Assembly (NCBI RefSeq): GCF_012489685.1 | Contig: NC_080042.1 | Coordinates: forward strand, 17,932,150 to 17,996,149 | From: Lotus japonicus | Taxonomy: Eukaryota > Streptophyta > Magnoliopsida > Fabales > Fabaceae | DNA: 64,000 bases | Direction of reading: 5' to 3' | Shown here: one piece after another, positions 33,116 to 43,440 of the stretch | How the letters are laid out: each line of letters opens with the position of its first letter | Numbering within the stretch: the stretch's first letter is position 1 | Program-made: the position numbers and the translations under genes | Notes under the pieces: model-generated | What the model was told of the DNA's origin: nothing | What the model saw: the letters and a program-made list of their open reading frames with translations, nothing else | Database searches by the model: none

Positions 33116-33865
33116 CACCTTCATGGATGTTTTTCCTGGCGATGTACCTGGATTGCCGCCTGTACGCGACATTCAGTTTGCTATTGACATCGTACCGGGA
33201 ACAGGGCCGATTTCGATTGCACCATATCGTATGGCACCTGCGGAGTTAGTGGAATTGAAGACTCAACTAGAGGATCTTCTGTCGAAGGGATTTATCCGAC
33301 CAAGCGTTTCACCTTGGGGAGCGCCTGTCTTATTGGTGAAGAAGAAGGACGGGAAATCTAGATTGTGTGTCGACTACCGACAACTGAACAAAGTAACCGT
33401 CAAGAATAGGTATCCGTTACCTAGAATTGATGATTTGATGGATCAACTGCGAGGAGCTGTGATATTCTCAAAGATAGACCTGAAGTCGGGTTACCATCAG
33501 ATCAGAGTAAAGACTGAGGATATCCAGAAGACGGCATTCAGAACTCGTTATGGACACTATGAGTATTTAGTGATGCCATTTGGGGTGACAAACGCACCTG
33601 CCATTTTCATGGATTACATGAACAGGACTTTCCATACATTCTTAGATCGATTCGTCGTGGTGTTTATTAACGACATTCTAATTTAATCAAAGAATGCTGA
33701 GGATCATGAGGGGCACTTGCGTCAAGTTTTACAAGTACTGAGGGAGAAAGAGTTGTACGCCAACCCTTCTAAGTGCAAATTTTGGCTCGAAGAAGTAAAA
33801 TTCTTAGGCCATGTGATCTCTAAAGAGGGTATAGCTGTGGACCCAGCAAAGGTAGAGACCGTATT
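33116..33865 (+). pseudogene. Reverse transcriptase (A/B-type), first part
   Basis: The frame runs from [15 protein letters not shown] through [35 protein letters not shown] and [17 protein letters not shown] to [10 protein letters not shown], where a TAA stands (33684-33686). The usual catalytic FIDD reads FIND here, losing the first Asp of the active-site pair. The frame continues as [20 protein letters not shown] and is cut at 33865 by the solo LTR. Confidence 0.9.
33861..33865. repeat. Target-site duplication GTATT (left) of the solo LTR
   Basis: GTATT precedes TGAAGGTATG and recurs at 35060-35064 after GATCTTACA. Removing the LTR and one copy restores the pol frame. Confidence 0.95.
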
Positions 33866-35059
33866 TGAAGGTATGAAAAACGGTAGAAAGGGGGGGTTTG
33901 AATAACGTTTTCAAGATAAAACTTCCACCTTAAAGATTTTATCAAATCTTTTTGAGAACAAGTGCTAAAGAAAGAAGATAGAAAAGCACACAAGGATTTT
34001 AGCCTGGTTCACTTGATAAATCACTCAAGCTAATCCAGTCCACCCGTTAAGGTTATTTCTTCCTTCTTAGAATGAAGGCAATCCACTAATCAGGTATGTG
34101 TTACAACTGCACTTTAAACCTACAAGTGACTAACAATACACTGACTTAGCTCACACTAAGATTCACTCTCTTAGTCTTCTCTAGGATCCGATCAACCTTG
34201 ATCTCCTAAAGGCAAACTATACAACTGTATAAGAAGTTCTTGTTTACAAAGAAAGTGCTTCTAAAAAGCTTGTAGTAAACACAATGAAATTCAAGATGAA
34301 AGAAAGCTTAGAAGGATTTGAATATTTCTTGCGCGTAGGTGAATGCTTCTAGCCGCTTCTTTCAATCTTCAGCCTCTATTAATACTCCAAGGATTAGGGT
34401 TGAACGTTGCATGGAAATGCTACCGTTGGAGGGCAGTTCTAGAAATTCCAGCTTCTGCCATTGGCTGAGGATGTTAGGTAGGTCGTCAGGATAGTACACT
34501 TTGCTTTTGTACTTTGATAATGACTTGACCTTAAACCTAGTAGACTTTTGATCAGGGGAACGCTTCGTGTTGGAACTTGTGAAGCTGATTGATCAGAGTC
34601 AGAGGGAAGCACAGATCCTCTGACCGTTGTATCTTCTGATTCTGAACTCAGAGGGAAGTACACAGTCTTCAGAGTCATCTTGCTTCTGGACTTCAGAGTC
34701 TTCACTCTTCAGAGTCTTCTACACCATCAGAGCTTCTGAGCCTTCAGAGTCTTTTGGTTGTCAGATCTTCTGGATCATCAGAACTTCTAGTGAACTGAGT
34801 CCTTATCAGAGCTTGATATGCTTCATATCTTCTGAAGCTTTTCCACTGGTCAGAGTGAACATGGAGGATGCGAAAGTGTTGCTTGGGTCACTCTTTAAGC
34901 ACAGTGCTTCTGATTTGTGTGAGATGAGATAGAGGTCAGAGCCTGTAAATAGCACACTCAGAAAAACACGTTAGAGTACCACAATTGTTCATATCAAAAG
35001 GTTAACTTGTAATCATCAAAACATAGAGTTGTACTACTCGATCAAAACTTGATCTTACA
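33866..35059 (-). mobile_element. Solo LTR of the SIRE-type copia family
   Basis: A single 1.19-kb LTR in reverse orientation, related to the LTRs of D (45926-47135) and E (54517-55723). On the minus strand it starts TGTAAGATCAAG and ends CATACCTTCA. It has a perfect GTATT duplication and no internal region, the usual result of recombination between the two LTRs of an element. Its TATA region reads TATTAATAG rather than TATATAAAG, so the promoter may be weakened. Confidence 0.95.
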
Positions 35060-35064
35060 GTATT

Positions 35065-36905
35065 GTCATGGGAACGACCAAGGACTGTGACTGAGATCAG
35101 GAGTTTTGTCGGTTTGGCGGGATATTATCGTCGTTTCATCGAGAATTTCGCCAAGATTGTTGGACCTTTGACTCAACTTACGAGGAAGGATCAACCTTTT
35201 GCATGGACCGAAGCGTGCGAAACTAGCTTTCAGACGATGAAGGAACGTTTGACGACGTCACCTGTACTCGTCCTACCACAACTAGAGGAACCGTATGAAG
35301 TGTATTGTGATGCTTCGCATCAAGGTTTGGGATGTGTGCTGATGCAACATCGGAAAGTGGTGGCTTATGCTTCACGACAACTGAAGTATCATGAGAAGAA
35401 CTATCTGACTCATGACTTAGAACTCGCTGCCATCGTATTTTCGCTGAAAATCTAGAGACATCACTTATATGGATGCAATTTTACCATATTCAGTGATCAC
35501 AAGAGCTTGAAGTACTTGTTCGAGCAGAAGGAGCTGAACATGAGACAACGACGCTGGATGGAATTTCTCAAGGATTACGAGTTTACCCTACAATATCATC
35601 CCGGAAAGGCTAATGTTGTTGCCGATGCCTTGAGCAGGAAGATGCATATCTCGTCAATGATGGTTAAAGAGCTGCAACTGCTGGAACAATTTCAAGATTT
35701 GAGCTTAGATGTGAGATTATCCGAGGGAGAACTGAAGTTCGGAATGATCAGAATCGCCAATGGATTGATGGAAGAAATCCGAGACCAACAGTTACAAGAT
35801 GAATTTCTACTCGGGAAAAGGAACTTGGTAATTCAGGGTAAGGACCCGGAATTCAAGGTAGGAAGTGACAATATCCTATGGTGTAAGGATAGAGTTTGCG
35901 TACCTAACAACCCTGACTTGAGGAGATTGATTATGGACGAAGGTCACAAAAGCAAGTTGAGCATTCACCCTGGAATGAAAAAGATGTATCAGGACTTGAA
36001 GGTGAATTTTTGGTGGTCAGGAATGAAAAGACAAGTGGCTGAGTATGTAGCTGCATGTTTAACCTGTCAGAAAGCGAAGGTGGAACATCAGAAATCTTCA
36101 GGTATGCTACAAAGCTTGGATGTACCAGAATGGAAATGGGATAGCATATCGATGGATTTCGTCGTGGCTTTGCCAAGAACTCAGAAGGGATATGATTCGA
36201 TTTGGGTAATAGTGGATCGATTGACTAAGTCGGCTCATTTCATACCTGTGAGAACTACGTACAACATGGAGAAACTATCAGAGATATATATAGCTGAGAT
36301 TGTACGACTTCATGGAGTGCCAACAATTATTGTTTCCGATCGAGACCCAAAGTTTACTTCACATTTTTGGGGAGCTCTTCAGGAGGCTTTGGGAACGAGG
36401 CTGAGATTAAGTTCTGCTTATCATCCACAGACTGATGGACAGACTGAGAGAACTATCCAATCATTGGAGGATTTGCTACGAGCTTGCGTGTTAGACAACA
36501 AGGGCAGTTGGGATAACCTATTGCCATTAATTGAGTTCACATACAACAACAGTTTTCATACGAGCATAGGTATGGCACCGTATGAGGCTTTGTATGGCCG
36601 CAAGTGTAGAACACCTTTATGTTGGTATCAAAATGGAGAGAATCTGTTAGTAGGACCAGAACTTCTGCAACAGACAACCGAGAAGATCAAGCAGATTAGA
36701 GAGAAAATGAAGACTTCTCAAAGTAGACAGAAGAGTTATGCAGATCAAAGGCGCAGAACTCTAGAATTCGAAGAAGGAGACCATGTATTTCTGCGAGTTA
36801 CCCAGACTACAGGAGTTGGTCGAGCAATCAAGTCAAGAAAGCTTACGCCAAAGTTCATTGGACCTTATCAGATTACTCGTCGTGTAGGACCGGTAGCTTA
36901 TCAGA
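35065..36905 (+). pseudogene. RNase H and integrase of element B
   Basis: It resumes after the solo LTR with [13 protein letters not shown], RNase H motifs ([16 protein letters not shown]) and a TAG at 35453-35455 where A has Trp (SLKIW). From 35507 a 490-codon frame holds the end of RNase H ([11 protein letters not shown]), the H2C2 zinc domain ([22 protein letters not shown]) and the integrase core ([46 protein letters not shown]). The frame shifts at about 36905, just before the chromodomain. Unlike A, the RNase H-integrase junction has no frameshift. Confidence 0.92.
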
Positions 36906-37196
36906 TTGAACTACAACCCTTTTCTATTAAACATTCACGATGTATTCCATGTGTCACAACTGAGGAAGTATATTGCTGATCTGACACATGTTATCGAGCT
37001 GGATGACATTGAGTTGAAGGATGATCTGTCTTTCGAGACACCGCCAATTAGCATTGGTGACACAAGGATAAAACAGTTGAGAGGAAAAGAGATCGAGTTA
37101 GTGAAGGTCATTTGGAACAAAGACACCGGTGATGCGACATGGGAGCTGAAAGAAAAGATCAAGGAACAGTATCCAAAACTTTTTACTGAACCCTAA
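36906..37196 (+). pseudogene. Integrase C-terminus and chromodomain of element B
   Basis: 96 codons containing [15 protein letters not shown] and the chromodomain-like LVKVIWNKDTGDATWEL and KIKEQYPKLFTEP. It is one frame away from the integrase core because of a small indel near 36905. The stop at 37194-37196 is at the same place as in A. Confidence 0.85.
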
Positions 37197-37219
37197 GTTT
37201 CGAGGTCGAAACTTTCTGT

Positions 37220-37233
37220 TTGGAGGGTAGTAA
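37220..37233 (+). other. Polypurine tract of element B
   Basis: TTGGAGGGTAGTAA directly before TGTAAGACCC, equivalent to the tract of A. Confidence 0.75.
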
Positions 37234-37938
37234 TGTAAGACCCAAGTTTTTAAGTTTAGGATAAGTGAATAAAATTCCTATTCACGATTAGGTTTGATGT
37301 ATGGTGAAGGGAAACCTGAACAAGATTTATTGAATGAAATAAATTTTATGAAGGAGAAAGTTCAGGAAAAGTCTAAGGATTGTATCAAAATCGATAAAAG
37401 TTATAGCACGACTAATATTCGCCTAAACCTAGGGCAAGGGCACTAGTAAATCGCTAATTTACACTTAAAGGCACGATGGAAATTAATTCCAAAAATCTTC
37501 AGAGAAATGTTAGAACTTCTCTTGCTCGTCTATAAACAAGCGTTTCGATGCGAAACCCTAGAATGTACGAACGTCCGATTCCAATCCTCGGAGGTTTGCC
37601 GAAACTAAAACCCTGATAGTTCAAGAAACCTAAAATGAACGGTTGATGAAGACTTTTTCTATTCGGAGCTTCAAATGAAGATTCCACACGCGTATACCCA
37701 TTTCTCTTGATGTTTCCAATCTTTCTTCAGAAGGAAGTTTTCTCTTCCGACATTCACTGCAAAAAGTAGTTTTTCGGGTAAAATAGATTTACACCGACTT
37801 TGAATCGTTTACCTTAATTCCAAGAAACCTCTTTTGAGTTTTGGAATTCTGTCGCCAAAACCTATCTTAGAATTCACGGAGAATGAAGCCGGAAAAATCG
37901 GAATCGCGAAATTTTCATTTTTCCGCATTTTCCAAAAC

Positions 37939-37948
37939 CTATAAATAG
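37939..37948 (+). promoter_or_regulatory. LTR TATA box (right LTR of B)
   Basis: CTATAAATAG at the conserved position, about 705 bp from the LTR start. Confidence 0.65.
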
Positions 37949-38835
37949 CAAGAAAATGAGAAATTTTGGCAAAACTTACCCATTTCTTTCCCCAAACCCG
38001 CGAGCTGTAAGGCCCTAGACTTGTCTTAGTGCCATTTATGCAAAACTTTGAATAAAATGAACTTTTAAGTTAAGTTTGAAGGTTGACAGATTCTTCCTGT
38101 CAACTTGTGTGAATTTTTAGAGGGTCTTAACGACCTCATTTAGGAAACCTTCCTTCATGAGAGTTGTAGCCCTTTAAGTTAGGAAAACTTTCTTCCTGAT
38201 GCACTTGTTTGTGTTTGACTGGGAAAATGTTTTCTGAGGTTTCGGCTGACAATGATGATTATTCATCTATTGACTGTTTTTGAGTTTGAATCACATGCTA
38301 TCTGCTAAATGGTTAATCTCGGATGTGTGATATCTGCTCTATATGCTAAGTGCTACGTGGTTAATCTAGGATGTGTTGATATCTGTGCCATGATGGTTGG
38401 ACTGTGCTAATTTAACTATGCTATTACTCATATATCTGCTGTACTTCAGAGTGAGGATAACGGGCAAGTCATGCCAAATTTTTATGAGATTTTGAGAAAG
38501 TTTGACGGGACGAACGGAGTTCGGGCCTTGTTATGGTTTTAGTGGATCGAGACATTCTCTGGGAATTACTTGGGATTAAGGGATCTTTGAAACTCATAGG
38601 AATTACGATAAGACTAAATGGAAACTATTTTTACAAGGAAAATTCATAAGATATTAAACAACCTCTAAACCTTTAAATAAAGATAATAATCTCGGATGCA
38701 AGCATAGGATTGAATATGAGTTTTGGAAAATGAGAAGTGTCGTCTAATCCAAGTTTTGGGGAAACTGTAAGTTCCTGAGTATGTCGATACTCCTTCGCTC
38801 TTTGAGCAGTTTGTTTAGCCATCCAAGGGATGAGC

Positions 38836-39060
38836 CGAGAAGCTTCACTGAGGCGTGAGACCTCGTGAAAAGCATGGATCTTCACTGAGGCGTGAGACCT
38901 CGTGAAAAGCATGGAACTTCACTGAAGCGTGAGACTTCGTGCAAGTGTGTAATTCACTGAGGCCTGAGACCTCGTGAAAGCATAAAACTTCACTGAAGCG
39001 TGAGACTTCGTGATTATATAAGACTTCACTGAAGCCTGAGACTTCGTGAAAGCATTGATG
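38836..39060 (+). repeat. Tandem hairpin repeats (CACTGAAGCGTGAGACTTCGTG type)
   Basis: About seven units of 30-40 bp, each of the form TTCACTGAGGCGTGAGACCT followed by CGTGAA. Each unit has inverted arms (TTCAC/GTGAA, plus GAGGC/GACCTC-like inner pairing). The same array occurs inverted at 43180-43440, and one unit stands beside the 18S fragment at about 41205-41226. Confidence 0.85.
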
Positions 39061-39752
39061 ACTCGAAGAGTTGTCGTGAGTGATTGCACTCTTTTTATGA
39101 TTAATTGTATTTTGTCGCAGAATCGACATTCACCTTAGGGTATTCTTTTTTAGAGACAATAAGTTAGCTAGAACACGTGGCGACGTGTCGAGTGAGGTCG
39201 GAGACGTTGTTTGGCTAATCACTTTGCATTCATGCACTCATTTTGAGGTTAATACACGGCGGGATACCGGACCTTGGTGGATTCCAAAATGGTCATAAGA
39301 CCCGGATTTCCATATAAAAACACTGCGGTGATTCTTAGTAGCAGACGGAAATGGCAGACCTTCGGGTTCACTGCTGATCTGACTACACTTTGTGTGGTAT
39401 AAGAGACACGCGAGAAGAAATGGTCCCACCGTGGCTGGTGCTAGGGCTGACTCGTTGATGCCCATCCTTCCGGAATGCATCTTGTCAACCAGCATTGCAT
39501 TTCACGCAACATGCATACTAACTTAGTCGCTGAGTGTGATTGATACTTGTTAAACCTATTTGATGCATGCTAATTGTTATTATCGTATTTTATATTCATT
39601 GTGAAATATACAACTCTAGGATGCTATCTCTAACTTATAAGCCTAAGTGGCTACTCCTTATCTTTACCTATTGGATTTATTATTTACATAATTCTTTGGA
39701 GTTGACCCTCGCGTCTTCTGTGTGTGCTTTGGCGGACTACGCCCATTGTCAG

Positions 39753-40228
39753 ATGTCCATGGCGGACTGGTTTACGATGGTCCACCCTTCGGGGGGGACC
39801 CGGTTTGAGATGCTGGACCAGGATGACCCCGGCTCATGGGTGGTTGACCCCGCTGGCCACCGAGCGACTTACTCGGGGAGGATTATGGAGGACCGTGTCG
39901 ACCGACTGGGACACCTGACGAAGGGAGTGCTGAGGAGGTACACTGTGAGCTTCAACTTGCCACCCGGCGTGCACTGCGGACCAGGAGTAGGAGCACCACC
40001 ACCACCGTAATCTTCTGATGATGAGGATCCCTCATAGGAGGAGCCTGTGGGAGGGACTTCTGCGGAGTCCAGCTCACCATTGTTGCTGTCATCGATGCTT
40101 TTGGCTCGGGCCGTACGCCCGTGAGGCCAGCACAGGAGCGCATCGGGGTAGCGAGAGGAGGTAGGATGGTGTACATAGACTTGGTCGTTCTGGATTCAGA
40201 TTCGGACGACGATCACGCTAGCATGTAG
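39753..40228 (+). pseudogene. LTR-encoded ORF in the right LTR of B (broken)
   Basis: ATG after GTCAG opens MSMADWFTMVHPSGGTRFEM, then DPAGHRATYSGRIMEDRVDR and FNLPPGVHCGPG, clearly the same protein as at 26777-27259. A TAA follows PPPP at 40008-40010, a TAG follows soon after, and there is a frame change. The C-terminal end is still recognisable as DLVVLDSDSDDDH before the TAG at 40226-40228. The stop lies 491 bp from the LTR end. Confidence 0.65.
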
Positions 40229-40719
40229 TTCTGAGTGCTAGTGTGAGCTCCTCGAGACAGGATTAGTGTAGGAGTAGAGTCTTAGCTCTGACCGTCATGT
40301 TTCTAGTTGGGGACAGGGTAGTTTCCTGCCGATAGCTTTTTGTTTGGTTTCTCTACGGAAATCACAGAGAGTTGGTTGGACTAGGGGGTCTTGTTTTAGG
40401 CCGTTTGGGCTATCTTATTCTCATTTTTAAGGGATGGTGTTGCGGACACTTAACTCTTTCCTTTGGATTGTACATATTGCCTACGGGCGCTACTTTCTAC
40501 TACTTCCCGTCACTGGAGGATACTCGTGACGTGGTTTGTTTCTTACAGCGGGGGCTGTAAATATTATTGTATATTAGTTCTGTTATCTTTTGTTGTCGAG
40601 TTTCATTCCTTTCAGTCTTTAATTTTATCATCAATATTGGAAAAAAAAATATTCACGTTTTTCCGCTTTAAGTTTCTTTTTGGTTACTAAAGTGACGCCA
40701 CCGAAATCGGGGTGTTACA

Positions 40720-41044
40720 CAAGGGTCAACTCAAGAATTACATAATAGTACATCTAATAGGCAAATTTTAAGTAGTAGCCACATAGGCTTAGATATGAAT
40801 GACGACATTATAAATTGTATATCCTGCCAAATAAGAATAAATAACATTTGCTGGCAATTAACATATCTCAAACAGTGTTAATAGGTAACAGATACAATCA
40901 GCAACTAAATCAGCATGAATGGTGCATGAAATGCAAATGCTAAGGAACAAGATGCAATCCGGAGGGATGGGCACCAACGAGTCAGCCCTAACACCAGCCA
41001 CGGTGGGACCATTTCTGCTCGGGCGTCTCTTATGCCAAACAAAA
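40720..41044 (-). repeat. Continuation of the A 5' LTR after element B
   Basis: It starts with CAAGG (target duplication 40720-40724) and follows the A 3' LTR from 18624 to about 18950. It stops at GCCAAACAAAA, where sequence of another origin begins. Confidence 0.92.
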
Positions 41045-41054
41045 GACTCCCTCT

Positions 41055-41177
41055 CCGGTATTGTTATTTATTGTCACTACCTCCCCGTGTCAGGATTGGG
41101 TAATTTGCGCGCCTGCTGCCTTCCTTGGATGTGGTAGCCGTTTCTCAGGCTCCCTCTCCGGAATCGAACCCTAATTC
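41055..41177 (-). rRNA. 18S rRNA gene fragment, 123 bp, antisense
   Basis: Read on the minus strand it runs from GAATTAGGGTTCGATTCCGG through CTACCACATCCAAGGAAGGC and GACACGGGGAGGTAGTGACA to ATAACAATACCGG, the highly conserved 5' domain of plant 18S rRNA. It breaks off on both sides. At the low-coordinate side the 10-base word CTCCCTCTCC (41047-41056) duplicates the word found inside the fragment at about 41150, suggesting template slippage at the join. It is not a functional gene. Confidence 0.93.
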
Positions 41178-41227
41178 GTCCCTCCCCTAATGCTTTCACG
41201 AAGTCTCATGCTTTAGTGAAGTCTTAT
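41178..41227. repeat. Junction spacer with one LTR hairpin unit
   Basis: After the 18S fragment come about 20 bases of unknown origin and then ATGCTTTCACGAAGTCTCAT...TAGTGAAGTCTTATA. This is one unit of the LTR hairpin repeat in the orientation opposite to the following LTR piece. Confidence 0.7.
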
Positions 41228-41907
41228 ACAACCATCGGATGGAGATGAGTCGGATAACTCGAGAAGTTATCACGAGTGATTGCACTCTTTTCATAATTAA
41301 TTGTCTTTTGTCGCAGAATCGACATTTACCTTAGGGTATTCTTTTTAGAGACAATAAGTTAGCTAGAACACGTGACGACGTGACGAGTGAGGTCGGAGAC
41401 GTTGATTAGCTAATCACTTTGCATTCATGCACACATTTTGAGGTTAATACACGGTGGGATGCCGGACCTCGGTGGATTCTAAAATGGTCATAAGACCCGG
41501 ATTTCCACATAAGAACACTGCGGTGATTCTTAGTAGCAGACGAAAATGGCAGACCTACGGGTTCACTGCTGATCTGACTACATTTTGTTTGGCATAAGAG
41601 ACGCCCGAGCAGAAATGGTCCCACCGTGGCTGGTGTTAGGGCTGACTCGTTGGTGCCCATCCCTCCGGATTGCATCTTGTTCCTTAGCATTTGCATTTCA
41701 TGCACCATTCATGCTGATTTAGTTGCTGATTGTATCTGTTACCTATTAACACTGTTTGAGATATGTTAATTGCCAGCAAATGTTATTTATTCTTATTTGG
41801 CAGGATATACAATTTATAATGTCGTCATTCATATCTAAGCCTATGTGGCTACTACTTAAAATTTGCCTATTGGATGTACTATTATGTAATTCTTGAGTTG
41901 ACCCTTG
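41228..41907 (+). repeat. Inverted copy of A-type LTR sequence
   Basis: The reverse complement of the A LTR interval 18628-19301. Its last part (41585-41907) mirrors 40720-41044 and shares small variants with it that A's 3' LTR lacks (for example CCTATTGG and CCTATGTGG). It ends ...GTTGACCCTTG, the mirror of CAAGGGTCAAC. Confidence 0.9.
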
Positions 41908-42398
41908 TGTAACACCCCGATTTCGGTGGCGTCACTTTAGTAACCAAAAGAAACTTAATGCGGAAAAACGTGAATATTTTTTTTTTCGATAATACCATCA
42001 GAGACTGAAAGAAATAAAACTCCCCAACAAAAGATAACAGAACTAATATACGATAAATAATTACAGCCCCGCTGTAAGTAGCAAACCACGTCACGAGTAA
42101 ACCTCCAGTGACGGGAAGTAGTAGAAAGTAGCGCCCGTAGGCAAAGGTACAATCCAAAAGGAAGGTCAAGTGTCCGCAACACTATCCCTCAAAAAAGGGA
42201 ATAAGGCAGCCCAAACGGCCTAAAACAAGACCCCTTAGTCCAACCAACTCTCTGTGATTTCCGTAGAGAAACCACACGAAAAGCTATCGGTAGAAAACTA
42301 CCATGTCCCCAATGAAACATGACGGTCAGAGCTAAGACTCTACTCCTACACTAATCCTATCTCGAGTAAGTCGCTCGGTGGCCAGCGGGGTCGACCAC

Positions 42399-42514
42399 TC
42401 ATGAATCGTAGTCCTCCCGATCAAGCATCTCCAGCCTAGTTCCCCCCGAAGGGTGAACCATCGTGAACCTGTCCGCCATGGACATCTGACAAAGGGCGTA
42501 GTCCGCCAAAGCAC
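42399..42514 (-). pseudogene. LTR-encoded ORF remnant in the inverted LTR
   Basis: Minus-strand MSMADRFTMVHPSGGTRLEM followed by LDRED and then a stop after about 30 codons. The rest of the LTR protein frame is lost by an internal deletion. The frame stop is 491 bp from the LTR end, as in the right LTR of B. Confidence 0.55.
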
Positions 42515-43179
42515 ACACAGAAGACGCGAGGGTCAACTCCAAAGAATTATGTAAATAATAAATCCAATAGGTAAAGATAAGGAGTAGCCACTTAGGCTTA
42601 TAAGTTATAGATAGCATCCTAGGGTTGTACAGTTCACAATAAATATAAAGACGATAATAATACCAATTAGCATGCATCAAATAGGTTTAACAAGTATCAA
42701 TCACACTCAGCGACTAATTTAGTATGCGTGTTGCATGAAATGCAATGCTGGTTGACAAGATGCAATTCCGGAACGGATGGGCATCAACGAGTCAGCCCTA
42801 GCACCGGCAACGGTGGGACCATTTCCGCTCACGTGTCTCTTACACCACACAAAGTGTAGTCAGATCAGCAGTGAACCCGAAGGTCTGCCATTTCCGTCTG
42901 CTACTAAGAATCACCGCAGTGTTCTTATATGGAAATCCGGGTCTTATGACCATTTTGGAATCCACCGAGGTCTGGAGTTCGTCCCGTGTTAATACCTCAA
43001 AATTAGTGCATGAATGCAAAGTGATTAGCCAAACAACGTCTCCGACCTCACTCGACACGTCACCACGTGTTCTAGCTAACTTATTGTCTCTAAAAGCATA
43101 CCCTAAGGTAAAAGTCGATTCTGCGACAAAATACAATTAATCGTAAAATGAGTGCAAACACTCATGATAACTCTTCGAG

Positions 43180-43440
43180 TCATCTATTTTTTCACGAAGT
43201 CTCACGCTTCAGTGAAATCTCACACATTCACAAAGTCTCACGCTTCAGTGAAGTTTTATGCTTTCACGAGGTCTCACGCCTCAGTGAATTTACACACTTG
43301 CACGAAGTCTCACGCTTCAGTGAAGTTCCATGCTGTTCACGAGGTCTCACGCCTCAGTGAAGATCCATGCTTTTCACAAGGTCTCACACCTTAGTGAAGT
43401 TTCACGCATTCACAAGGTCTCACGCCTCAGTGAAGCTTCT
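43180..43440 (-). repeat. Inverted array of LTR hairpin repeats
   Basis: Eight or so units of TTCACGAAGTCTCACGCTTC followed by AGTGAA, the reverse complement of the array at 38836-39060. The unit number and variants differ from that array, so it has expanded and contracted. Confidence 0.85.

Larger units (their letters stand above)
27281..40719 (+). mobile_element. Element B: mosaic Ty3/gypsy Tekay-type element nested in A
   Basis: A plus-strand element with TG...CA ends and a 5-bp duplication CAAGG. The left end (27281-28052) and the right LTR are A/B-type. From 28053 to about 33115 the sequence is a different subfamily (C-type LTR, leader, gag, protease, start of RT). From about 33115 to 37233 it is A/B-type pol. 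The two LTRs agree only in their first 950 bp or so. Gag-pol carries several stops and frameshifts and is split by a solo copia LTR. It is therefore dead and mosaic. Confidence 0.9.
37234..40719 (+). repeat. Right LTR of element B (about 3.5 kb)
   Basis: TGTAAGACCC ... GGGGTGTTACA. The first 950 bp match the left end of B, including 180 bp of C-type LTR start (38006-38187). It then rejoins native A/B-type LTR sequence (equivalent to A 19990 downwards). A segment of about 0.9 kb, relative to A, is missing there. It contains a TATA box (37939-37948), hairpin repeats (38836-39060) and a broken LTR ORF (39753-40228). Confidence 0.88.

Noticed and set aside
41055..41177. Functional rRNA gene
   Set aside because: Only 123 bases of the 18S are present, cut on both sides and embedded in LTR sequence.
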